A DNA stretch of 64,000 nt from assembly GCA_030147805.1 (NCBI GenBank), contig JASBUR010000008.1, positions 170,550-234,549 on the forward strand. Direction: 5' to 3'. Within the stretch, counting starts at the first letter, position 1. Each line of letters starts with the position of its first letter. A program made the position numbers and the translations under genes. This document shows, one piece after another, positions 24,122-30,037 of the stretch. The notes under the pieces are model-generated. The model saw only the letters and a list, made by a program, of their open reading frames with translations. It ran no database searches and was not told the DNA's origin. The stretch comes from Sphingomonadaceae bacterium (GTDB lineage Bacteria > Pseudomonadota > Alphaproteobacteria > Sphingomonadales > Sphingomonadaceae).

Positions 24122-24666
24122 CGCGTCGGGCCCTTGGCGATGACGTCGCGCAGGTAGTTGCCGAGCGCGGTGGTCGCGTGGTCCATGCGGTCGACGAACG
24201 GCAGCAGCGCCTTCGCCTCGTCGAACTCGAACTTGCGGTCGGCGGCTGCCTTCAGCACCTCGGCGATGACGCAGGCGGATTCGCTCGCGAACGCGATCGG
24301 GTCGGGGGCATGGTCCGTGCCGTTCGCCTCGCAGCGCACGCCGGCGAGGCGGTCGAGGATGTCGGTGCCGAACGCCGCGCCCCAGGCGCGGATGCCGCGC
24401 GCGAGCTCGTAGACCGTCATCTGCTTGCCGTCGTCGTCGCGGTCGAGCCGGTTGCGGATCGTCCCCTCGCCGCAGCCGAGGATGTCGCCGCCCTCGGCGT
24501 TGTTGAGGTTGTTGCCGTCGAGCCGACGGCTCAGCGCCTCGGCGACGACCCGCTTGGCAAGCCTTTGCGTGAGAGGGGGCGCATTCCTCAACACGTTGCG
24601 CCGCCGTTCGCGTACACGGTCTGATATGAGGAGGATCGGATCGAGAGGCGGGAACGACGGGGGCAA
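24118..24666 (-). CDS. hypothetical early phage regulator-like protein, 182 aa
   Basis: The stretch ILGCGEGTIRNRLDRDDDGK followed by MTVYELARGIRAWG suggests a small helix-turn-helix type domain near residues 60-95. The rest is helical with an acidic C-terminus. The start is uncertain: TTG at 24666 follows AGAGAGG by about ten bases, and an internal GTG near 24604 is another option. As the first gene after the Cro region it could be a regulator of the replication operon. Confidence 0.55.
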   Translation of the reverse strand: MPPSFPPLDPILLISDRVRERRRNVLRNAPPLTQRLAKRVVAEALSRRLDGNNLNNAEGGDILGCGEGTIRNRLDRDDDGKQMTVYELARGIRAWGAAFGTDILDRLAGVRCEANGTDHAPDPIAFASESACVIAEVLKAAADRKFEFDEAKALLPFVDRMDHATTALGNYLRDVIAKGPTR

Positions 24667-24945
24667 TGCCGCCCCCGCCTCTCTTCGACCGCGCGCCCCA
24701 GGAGGGAAAAAGGCGCACGGGCGATCTGGATTTGCGCGCAGACGGGCAGTTCAGCGGGCGAGCGATTGCGCTGCCCGTCTGCGCGACCGCGGGCCGGCTG
24801 CCTGCGATCTGGTGAAGGGTTGCGCGCTGGGCGCAGGAAGCTGTTCAGCGCAAGCAGGTGCTTGGCCATCGGTTACCCCCAAGGAAGAATGTGAAGCTGG
24901 CTCGGCGCGCCGCTCAGGGCGGATCGTGCTGCGGGTGCGTTCGCC
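24667..24945. other. 279-base intergenic region between cro-like gene and replication operon
   Basis: The gap has no convincing gene. It contains the large inverted repeat at 24735-24785. A 93-codon frame from 24869 overlaps the next gene and has no recognisable content. The region probably carries control elements for the minus-strand replication operon. Confidence 0.5.
24735..24785. repeat. perfect 15-bp inverted repeat, 21-base spacer
   Basis: CGCGCAGACGGGCAG (24735-24749) and CTGCCCGTCTGCGCG (24771-24785) are exact complements. Neither side is followed by a T-run, so this is not a standard intrinsic terminator. It lies downstream of the cro-like gene and upstream of the replication operon, a place for an antitermination site, an attenuator hairpin or a protein operator. 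Confidence 0.8.
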
Positions 24946-25155
24946 TCATGCCGCCGCCTGCTCTGGCAAAAGCCACGCCTGCATCGGGACCTCGCCGTTC
25001 GTCTCGGCTTCGATCGCCGCCGCGATTTCCAGCGTCGGCTTCACGATCCCGCGGCGAATCTTACTGACCACCGATCTCTCACGCTTGATGCGAGGCGCGA
25101 AGTCGGCATCCTTCAATCCGTGTGCGGCCATGTAGATGTCGAGAGGCGTTGACAT
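24946..25155 (-). CDS. Cro-like HTH regulator, 69 aa
   Basis: The small protein MSTPLDIYMAAHGLKDADFA... has an HTH of the Cro/YdaS type (FAPRIKRERSVVSKIRRG). It is divergent from the CI-like repressor and separated from it by three operator dyads, as Cro is in lambdoid phages. The start is ATG 25155, only six bases downstream of a predicted -10 box, so its mRNA may be leaderless. Longer in-frame extensions run through the operator region and are rejected. Confidence 0.82.
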   Translation of the reverse strand: MSTPLDIYMAAHGLKDADFAPRIKRERSVVSKIRRGIVKPTLEIAAAIEAETNGEVPMQAWLLPEQAAA

Positions 25156-25161
25156 GGCGAC

Positions 25162-25190
25162 AGTATGTGCAATCTCTGCACACAGGTCAA
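25162..25190 (-). promoter_or_regulatory. promoter of the cro-like gene
   Basis: On the minus strand TTGACC (25190-25185) is followed after exactly 17 bases by CATACT (25167-25162). The operator at 25166-25182 fills the spacer, so repressor binding would block it. Transcription would start at or next to the ATG of the cro-like gene. Confidence 0.7.
25166..25182. promoter_or_regulatory. operator O1, TGTGCA-N5-TGCACA
   Basis: A perfect 6+6 dyad with a 5-base centre (TGTGCA ATCTC TGCACA). It lies between the -35 and -10 of the cro-like promoter and defines the consensus for the other sites. Confidence 0.8.
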
Positions 25191-25198
25191 CAGAGAAT

Positions 25199-25215
25199 TG
25201 TGCTTCATTTGCACG
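25199..25215. promoter_or_regulatory. operator O2, imperfect dyad
   Basis: TGTGCT TCATT TGCACG matches the O1 consensus at 10 of 12 half-site positions. Its start is 33 bases from that of O1. It probably binds the CI-like and Cro-like proteins with lower affinity. Confidence 0.65.
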
Positions 25216-25224
25216 CGACAATTT

Positions 25225-25241
25225 TGGGCGCCATCTGCACA
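25225..25241. promoter_or_regulatory. operator O3, half-conserved dyad
   Basis: TGGGCG CCATC TGCACA has one perfect half-site and one weak half. It ends nine bases before the repressor start codon, so occupation would limit repressor synthesis. The following ACACGG is shared with the operator at 27551-27567. Confidence 0.5.
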
Positions 25242-25249
25242 ACACGGCG

Positions 25250-25924
25250 ATGGACTGGGCCTGGTTCCGAGATCGAAAGCGCGCGCTGAATTTGACCGAC
25301 GCGCAGATCGCCGAAGCCGCGGGCAAAGAGCGAAGCGTCGTCACCAAGATCCTGAAGGGCAGCGGTACCTTCTCACACGATCGTGCCGACGAGCTCGCGC
25401 GGCTGTTTACGGTCACGCGCTTCGAAATGCTTCATCGCATAGGCGTGCTCAGCGCCAGCGATCTCGCGAAGATCGAAAATGACATGGCAGGCCGATCGGC
25501 CGCCGCCGGCGACGATGTCGTTGAAATCATCTCGCTCGATCTGTCGGTGTCGATGGGCCCGGGGACGATGATCGACGGCTTCGTCGAGGAAGATGTCGTC
25601 AAGATGGGCCTGCCGCTCGTTCAGTCGGTGACGCGCACGCCTACAGATTGTCTACGGCTGATCTCCGGGATTGGCGACAGCATGGAGCCGACGCTTCGCA
25701 CGCGCGATCGGATCATGGTCGACATCAACGAGCGTCAACTCACCCGCATCAACGGCATCTACTGGATCGACCACCTTGGCCTTCACGGCATCAAGCGTCT
25801 GCGCGCTGCCGGCAGGGACCGCGTGATGATCGCGTCGGACAACCCCCTGGTGCCCGACTTCGAGGTGCCGGCTGATGAAGTGCGTATTCATGGCCGTGTG
25901 ATCTGGCTCTGGCGCGAATTATGA
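25250..25924 (+). CDS. CI/LexA-type prophage repressor, 224 aa
   Basis: The N-terminal HTH (LTDAQIAEAAGKERSVVTKI, residues 15-34) is followed by a peptidase S24 domain. The catalytic dyad is visible: Ser144 in GDSMEP and Lys182 in GIKRL. An Ala86-Gly87 bond in the linker is a candidate self-cleavage site, so induction by RecA during DNA damage is expected. The start at ATG 25250 gives a full HTH without the extra operator-encoded residues. It faces the cro-like gene across three operators and should hold both early promoters silent. Confidence 0.92.
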   Translation: MDWAWFRDRKRALNLTDAQIAEAAGKERSVVTKILKGSGTFSHDRADELARLFTVTRFEMLHRIGVLSASDLAKIENDMAGRSAAAGDDVVEIISLDLSVSMGPGTMIDGFVEEDVVKMGLPLVQSVTRTPTDCLRLISGIGDSMEPTLRTRDRIMVDINERQLTRINGIYWIDHLGLHGIKRLRAAGRDRVMIASDNPLVPDFEVPADEVRIHGRVIWLWREL

Positions 25925-26016
25925 GCGGCGGCTGACCTTCGACTACCGTAGTCGCGGCCTTTGACTTGGCCTCGGGTGGGCATAACATCGTGCTCGCAAC
26001 CTTGGGGGGAAGCACC

Positions 26017-26604
26017 ATGATCAGGAACGCCTTCATCGTCGTCTCTACAGCGCTGTTGCTTGGCGCCTGTTCGACGCCGCCGCCGCTCAACTTCTCACCT
26101 CCGAACGTCGGGCACATCGGGCAAAAGGTAGATGCCGCCTTGGTCTCCACGATCGTGACCATGGGACGCCCCGACGAGGCCAAGGGAAAGATCGACGTCG
26201 CGGGCTTCGAGGGTGAAGTCGCCGCGCTGTGGAAGAGCGCCCTCGAGGACGCGTTTACGCGCATGGCGATCTTTGACGACGATTCGAAGCGGCGGCTCAA
26301 CCTGGCGGTCAAGGTGTTGAAGCTCGACGTACCCGGCGCTGGCTTCGACATGAAGACCTCTACGGTCGCCCGCTACGAGCTGATCGACCGGCAAACCGGC
26401 GACATCGTCTTCACCACTGACGTTGCCTCTGAAGGCGTGGTTCCACTCGGGAATAACTTCATGGGCGCCATCCGCGCCCGCGAGTCCGCCAGTCGGTCGG
26501 TGCAGAACAATATCTCGCTTTTCCTGCAGCAACTTATGACGGCCGATCTCACCAGGCCGATGTTCCCGACGGCGCCCGCCGCGCCCGCGGCGCCGTCGAA
26601 ATGA
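26017..26604 (+). CDS. prophage lipoprotein, 195 aa
   Basis: A signal sequence (MIRNAFIVVSTALLLGAC) ends in the lipobox LLGAC, so Cys18 should be lipidated and the protein anchored in the outer or inner membrane. The mature part has alternating strands (LNLAVKVLKLDV, YELIDRQTGDIVF) of unknown fold. GGGGGA lies eight bases before the ATG. It is co-directional with and just downstream of the repressor, which suggests expression in the lysogen and a moron or superinfection-exclusion function (inference). Confidence 0.8.
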   Translation: MIRNAFIVVSTALLLGACSTPPPLNFSPPNVGHIGQKVDAALVSTIVTMGRPDEAKGKIDVAGFEGEVAALWKSALEDAFTRMAIFDDDSKRRLNLAVKVLKLDVPGAGFDMKTSTVARYELIDRQTGDIVFTTDVASEGVVPLGNNFMGAIRARESASRSVQNNISLFLQQLMTADLTRPMFPTAPAAPAAPSK

Positions 26605-27053
26605 AGGCCAGGACCATAGCCATATCCTGCCTGCTGGCGGGGTGCGCCCCGAGCATTTCGCCCGACACCTATTCGGTCGGGCAGGTCGGATCCGTCAACC
26701 GCGCGGTCGAGGGCGTGATCATCTCTGCCAGGCCTGTTCAGATTGACCGCAACACCGGGGCGGGCGGCGCGGCCGGCGCCGGTATCGGCGCTGCCGGCGG
26801 CAGCGCGATCGGATCGAGCACTGAAGGATCGATCGCGGCGGCAATCGCGGGAGCAGTCGTCGGCGGCATCGCCGGGGCAGCTGCAGAGCGCGCCGTGAAC
26901 AAGGCGGATGGTGTCGAATATGTCGTGCGAACGACCAATGGCGCGCTCCTTACCATCGTGCAGGGTGGCGAAGCGCTGGCGGTCAACGACCCTGTCATCG
27001 TGATGTACGGGTCGCCGGCGAGGCTCATAAGGAACCCATCCGCCAAGCCATGA
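26601..27053 (+). CDS. SlyB-like glycine-zipper lipoprotein, 150 aa
   Basis: A short signal peptide ends in the lipobox LLAGC. Residues of about 50-100 form a glycine zipper (GAGGAAGAGIGAAGGSAIG, later AIAGAVVGGIAGAAA) like SlyB/OmpA-associated lipoproteins, which can insert two helices in a membrane. It overlaps the preceding lipoprotein gene as ATGA, so the two are made together. Lysogen envelope alteration is the likely effect. Confidence 0.8.
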   Translation: MKARTIAISCLLAGCAPSISPDTYSVGQVGSVNRAVEGVIISARPVQIDRNTGAGGAAGAGIGAAGGSAIGSSTEGSIAAAIAGAVVGGIAGAAAERAVNKADGVEYVVRTTNGALLTIVQGGEALAVNDPVIVMYGSPARLIRNPSAKP

Positions 27054-27137
27054 CCACCGAGTCGGCAAGGCGTATCCGGGCCTCCTGAAGAGCGCGATTC
27101 GACTTCCCCGACTTTCCCCTTATGTTCTTCCGCCGAC

Positions 27138-27551
27138 ATGCTGTCGGTCCTCAGCCTCGCCGTCGTGGGCGCCCAGTATCCGAATCCCGGCAAGATGCCG
27201 GCACGGCGGTTCGAGATCGCGCTTTGCCGTCCGTGCGACCCGGTCGAGCTGCGCCCGGAGCCCAGGAACCTGCACGATCCGCGCGCCGTCGCCGTATACT
27301 CCGAACGTGGCGTGCAACTCGGCTATCTTTCAGCTGAGCGCTGCGGGCTGATCTGCCGCCAGATCGAGGCGGGGCGCCGGATCGAGGCCGTCTTTCAGGT
27401 GGCGACGCCGTTCGGGGCGATCATCCGCGTTGCCTTCGACGGGGCGGCCCCGATCTTGCCGGCCGGCCGCGCGATTGCGGCCGAGCGCTACGGCGATCGG
27501 TCGTCGAACGAGCCTGAATTCTATCCCGACTACGAGCCCTGCTACGATTGA
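27138..27551 (+). CDS. single-domain HIRAN protein, 137 aa
   Basis: Nearly the whole protein is a HIRAN domain: VVGAQYPNPGKMPARRFEIA, LRPEPRNLHDPRAVAVYS, GVQLGYLSAERCG. HIRAN domains bind 3'-ends of single-stranded DNA at stalled forks (as in HLTF) and are often fused to helicases; here it stands alone. An acidic tail follows. It lies between the lysogenic genes and the second repressor-controlled promoter. Its stop region touches the first operator there. Confidence 0.82.
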   Translation: MLSVLSLAVVGAQYPNPGKMPARRFEIALCRPCDPVELRPEPRNLHDPRAVAVYSERGVQLGYLSAERCGLICRQIEAGRRIEAVFQVATPFGAIIRVAFDGAAPILPAGRAIAAERYGDRSSNEPEFYPDYEPCYD

Positions 27552-27567
27552 GTGCATAAATTGCACA
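27551..27567. promoter_or_regulatory. operator O4, AGTGCA-N5-TGCACA
   Basis: AGTGCA TAAAT TGCACA matches the O1 consensus at 11 of 12 half-site positions and is followed by the same ACACGG as O3. It lies upstream of the -35 box at 27575. Confidence 0.7.
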
Positions 27568-27574
27568 ACACGGC

Positions 27575-27603
27575 TTGACCCACATGTGCAACTAATGCAC
27601 ATT
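27575..27603 (+). promoter_or_regulatory. early promoter of the plus-strand operon with operator O5
   Basis: TTGACC at 27575-27580 is identical to the -35 of the cro-like promoter. The perfect dyad TGTGCA ACTAA TGCACA at 27585-27601 follows it, so the layout (operator in the spacer) is the same. The -10 at 17 bases (CACATT) is weak, so the promoter may need an activator. This would control the whole 27.7-38.7 kb operon. Confidence 0.6.
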
Positions 27604-27696
27604 CCCGCCATCGCTCTTGAGCGCCGATGAACGCCAACCGCCACGGCAACGCGCGTCACCGGACAGCAGACAGAGCGCCCCAGCGGGAGGTGCGTC

Positions 27697-27879
27697 GTGC
27701 TTTCAGGTTGCCACATCATCGGCAGTTCGCTCGCCGTCGCGGCGGTCCGCCCGGCGCGTGTGCTTTGCGCCGCCGCCCGGCGGCTGATCGAGGAGCAGTC
27801 GCGAGCGGTTGCGGCCAATGACTGGGCGCGCGTTCGCGATCTGGGCAACCAGCTCGGCGACCTCGGACGGGCCGCCTGA
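27697..27879 (+). CDS. small hypothetical phage protein, 60 aa
   Basis: A GTG start at 27697 is preceded by GGGAGGT at good spacing. The protein is helical (LCAAARRLIEEQSRAVAAND). Its stop overlaps the next start (TGATG). It is the first convincing gene of the early operon; about 95 bases of leader precede it after the operator. Confidence 0.55.
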   Translation: MLSGCHIIGSSLAVAAVRPARVLCAAARRLIEEQSRAVAANDWARVRDLGNQLGDLGRAA

Positions 27880-28142
27880 TGGGCGCGCCGTTCAGCCCCG
27901 AAGCGATCGAGATCGCGCGCCGCATCCTTCCGGCGGCAAGCCCGGTAGGCGTTCTACGTGAGCTCCTCGAAGCGATTGACGCCGACATCCTGGCGCGCGC
28001 GGCGCTTTCCGCGGCTGTCGGCGAACCGGTCGCAAGGCAAGCTGCTGAAGCTGCCGCCTACGGCGCCGCCGAACGGCTCGACTGGGCCCGCGCGGCCGCC
28101 GAGATCGTCATCACGCTGACGCACGGCGAGGCGACGCGATGA
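27879..28142 (+). CDS. hypothetical phage protein, 87 aa
   Basis: An Ala-rich helical protein (EAIEIARRILPAASPVG at the N-terminus). No family recognised. It begins in the previous stop (TGATG) and overlaps the next gene by ATGA, so it is part of a translationally coupled chain. Confidence 0.6.
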   Translation: MGAPFSPEAIEIARRILPAASPVGVLRELLEAIDADILARAALSAAVGEPVARQAAEAAAYGAAERLDWARAAAEIVITLTHGEATR

Positions 28143-28474
28143 GCCGCCGCCCTGAACCCGCGTCGGGCGCCCCCGCCCTTCATCTCGCGGCGCGCGTCGA
28201 GCGCTACGCCGACGAGCTGCCGGAGGCCTTCCGGCAGGAGGTCGTCGACTATCTAAACGAGGGAAAGCGACCTTCGCAATATGTGCGCGCGATCGTCGCC
28301 AACGATCTCGCCGCCGCCCGCCCCACCTACGCGCCCGTCGATGCGCCCAGGGACGCGGTCTGGCAGATCCTGAACTTCCTCCTCGCCCACGCCCCGCACG
28401 AATCCTTCGGCTCCTATGGGCATCTCGGCGCGTGGGTGAAGGCCGGCGGCGTGCACGGACGGAGGGCAGCATGA
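28139..28474 (+). CDS. hypothetical phage protein, 111 aa
   Basis: Mostly helical, with FRQEVVDYLNEGKRPSQYVR and a C-terminal segment ESFGSYGHLGAWVKAGG. Function unknown. It overlaps both neighbours by ATGA. Confidence 0.6.
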   Translation: MSRRPEPASGAPALHLAARVERYADELPEAFRQEVVDYLNEGKRPSQYVRAIVANDLAAARPTYAPVDAPRDAVWQILNFLLAHAPHESFGSYGHLGAWVKAGGVHGRRAA

Positions 28475-28785
28475 GCGAGATCGTCGCCCCTACCCCGGGC
28501 CCGTGGATCGTGTCGCGCGGCCAGGTCACCGGACAGCTGTGCGTTCAGACCGAAGCGGTCGCCGGCGGCGCATGGATCTGCGGCCAGCTGCTCAACGACC
28601 CGGCGGAGATGAGCGAGGCCGAGGCAGAAGCCAACGCCCGTCAGAACGCCGCCTCCCCTGCGCTCGTGTCGGCGCTGCGGCTGATGGTCGAGAAATACGA
28701 ACCCGTCTCTCGGTCGCTCGGCATGGAGCGTGCGATGGCCGAAGCGCGGACCGCGCTGGCGCTGGCGGAATACCGGCCATGCTGA
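28471..28785 (+). CDS. hypothetical phage protein with APTPGPW N-terminus, 104 aa
   Basis: The TPGPWIVSRGQ start and the EANARQNAASPALVSALRLM segment match a very common but uncharacterised phage family (usually read as TPGPW...ANARLIAAAPELL). ATG 28471 overlaps the previous stop; the 13-codon extension upstream is rejected. Confidence 0.72.
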   Translation: MSEIVAPTPGPWIVSRGQVTGQLCVQTEAVAGGAWICGQLLNDPAEMSEAEAEANARQNAASPALVSALRLMVEKYEPVSRSLGMERAMAEARTALALAEYRPC

Positions 28786-28940
28786 CGCCGAGGCAGCCAA
28801 CAGCCACCGAGCTGCGCGCCGCCGCCCGCGCGCTTCAGGATCGCGCCATCGCGCTTGGAACCGCAAGCGGACGCGACATTCCGCTTTGGCGGCGCGCGTC
28901 CGACTTGCTTGCGCAAGCGCGAGCGGCGGAGGCCGCATGA
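28779..28940 (+). CDS. small hypothetical phage protein, 53 aa
   Basis: A basic, Ala-rich helix (TELRAAARALQDRAIALG). ATG 28779 overlaps the upstream stop by seven bases. No function can be proposed. Confidence 0.5.
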   Translation: MLTPRQPTATELRAAARALQDRAIALGTASGRDIPLWRRASDLLAQARAAEAA

Positions 28941-29071
28941 TCAGGCGCATCGCCAAGGGCGTGGCTATGGCCGCGCTCGTCTACGTCACCGCCGCGCACG
29001 CTGCGACCGAGCATTTCGGCCAGCCGACATGGCCGTGGCGCCACCTCGCGCATGGAGATCATCATGGCTGA
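28937..29071 (+). CDS. small secreted or membrane-anchored protein, 44 aa
   Basis: The start MIRRIAKGVAMAALVYVTAAHA is a positively charged n-region plus hydrophobic core and an AHA cleavage-like end. About 20 residues rich in His and Trp would remain. It overlaps both neighbours (ATGA before, eight bases after). Function unknown. Confidence 0.5.
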   Translation: MIRRIAKGVAMAALVYVTAAHAATEHFGQPTWPWRHLAHGDHHG

Positions 29072-29225
29072 TCAACCGAAGGATCGCCCGTTCGATACGT
29101 CGCTTTGGGCGCGGCCTGGCATCCCGATGCCCGATGCGACCGCACGGCCGCGGCGCTGGTATCACGACGCCATCATCCTCGCGGTGATCTTCTATCTCGG
29201 CTTCGTCGTCGGGCGGGTCGGATGA
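29064..29225 (+). CDS. small C-terminally anchored membrane protein, 53 aa
   Basis: A hydrophilic N-terminal 33 residues is followed by one membrane segment (AIILAVIFYLGFVVGRVG), which suggests a tail-anchored protein. The ATG lies at 29064 and the stop overlaps the next gene's start. Function unknown; tiny membrane proteins in early phage operons sometimes modify host division or block superinfection. Confidence 0.55.
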   Translation: MADQPKDRPFDTSLWARPGIPMPDATARPRRWYHDAIILAVIFYLGFVVGRVG

Positions 29226-29551
29226 GCGCGTCGTTCTCAGGCTGGGCCATCCTCGAACTGATGGGCCACCGCCAGCGCCCCGGCTTCGTCGAGGAGGTCG
29301 AACTCGCCGGCGGGAAGCTGCTGCGCGTGGACATCCCTGCGGCCGACGGATCGGTGATGGCCTCCGAGCTTTACGGATGCGCTGCAATCTACTGCCTGCG
29401 GCCGGTAACCGAAGAGGTTGCCCGGGATGCCGCGAAGCGCATGGGCGACGTTCGGCCGCTGAGGCCCGTCGACTACCGCTCGCGCGAGGAGAGCCTCCCT
29501 CATTTTCAAGCGGCGCCGGCCGCAGATATGGATGAAGGCGGCCCGTTCTGA
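29222..29551 (+). CDS. hypothetical phage protein, 109 aa (widespread family)
   Basis: The sequence opens SASFSGWAILELMGHRQRPG and has YCLRPVTEEVARDAA in the middle. This small protein is found in many phages and is sometimes mislabelled as an acetyltransferase; no such motif is present. It overlaps its neighbours by ATGA and TGATG. Confidence 0.72.
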   Translation: MSASFSGWAILELMGHRQRPGFVEEVELAGGKLLRVDIPAADGSVMASELYGCAAIYCLRPVTEEVARDAAKRMGDVRPLRPVDYRSREESLPHFQAAPAADMDEGGPF

Positions 29552-29931
29552 TGGCCGATCTCGTGGTCACCGTCCCCAAATGGTTCTGGCACGACTGGAT
29601 CGCCGAGGGCGATGCCGCCGGCCAGCCAGCGAGCGGGGAGGAATGGGGCTTCGGCTTCAGCCGGCTTCAGCGCCCTGGCATCGAGCCGGGCGAGCGCCTC
29701 TACATCGTCGCGCACGGTCGCCTGCGTGGCTATGCGCCGGTCACCCGAGTGGTCGGCGGTGGTGGTGGCGGCTGGACGATCTGCCGCGAGGGCGGCGCGG
29801 TCGCCGTCACGATCGACGAGCCGATCGCCGGCTTCCGCGGCTGGCGCCGTCGCTGGTGGGACACCGCGGCCGAGCGCCCTTTTCCAGACTGGCAGACCGC
29901 TGGCGTGCCGGAGGTTCGTCACCATGGCTGA
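29551..29931 (+). CDS. PUA/ASCH-like small phage protein, 126 aa
   Basis: The pattern WGFGFSRLQRPGIEPGERLY followed by IVAHGRLRGYAPVTRV resembles the small beta-barrel layout of PUA/ASCH/EVE proteins, many of which bind modified nucleic acids. The C-terminus has GFRGWRRRWWD. This fold call is inference. It is read directly from the previous gene (TGATG). Confidence 0.6.
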   Translation: MADLVVTVPKWFWHDWIAEGDAAGQPASGEEWGFGFSRLQRPGIEPGERLYIVAHGRLRGYAPVTRVVGGGGGGWTICREGGAVAVTIDEPIAGFRGWRRRWWDTAAERPFPDWQTAGVPEVRHHG

Positions 29932-30037
29932 CGCGCTGCTCGTCATCGTCTTCGTCGCCTCGTGCATCGTCGGCTTCACGGCCGGCTGGTATGCGCCCGA
30001 CATGCTGGCGCATCTGCGCCGGAAGGTGCGCCCGTGA
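29924..30037 (+). CDS. tiny membrane protein, 37 aa
   Basis: ADALLVIVFVASCIVGFTAG makes a single N-terminal membrane helix with a basic tail (RRKVRP). It overlaps the preceding gene by eight bases and shares TGATG with the HerA-like gene, so its synthesis is tied to that ATPase. Confidence 0.5.
   Translation: MADALLVIVFVASCIVGFTAGWYAPDMLAHLRRKVRP

Noticed and set aside
24735..24785. Rho-independent terminator
   Set aside because: No T-run follows the stem on either strand, and the spacer of 21 bases is long for a terminator loop.
24588..24869. 93-codon minus-strand frame starting MAKHLLALNS
   Set aside because: It runs through the large inverted repeat, overlaps the next gene by about 80 bases, and has basic low-information composition. 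A GGGGG before the ATG is not enough support.
27627..27821. 64-codon plus-strand frame after the second operator pair
   Set aside because: Very Arg/His-rich with no recognisable content; it overlaps the better-supported GTG gene at 27697, which has a good ribosome site.
29222..29551. Acetyltransferase, a label often given to this family
   Set aside because: No acetyl-CoA binding motif is visible in 109 residues; the label appears unfounded.
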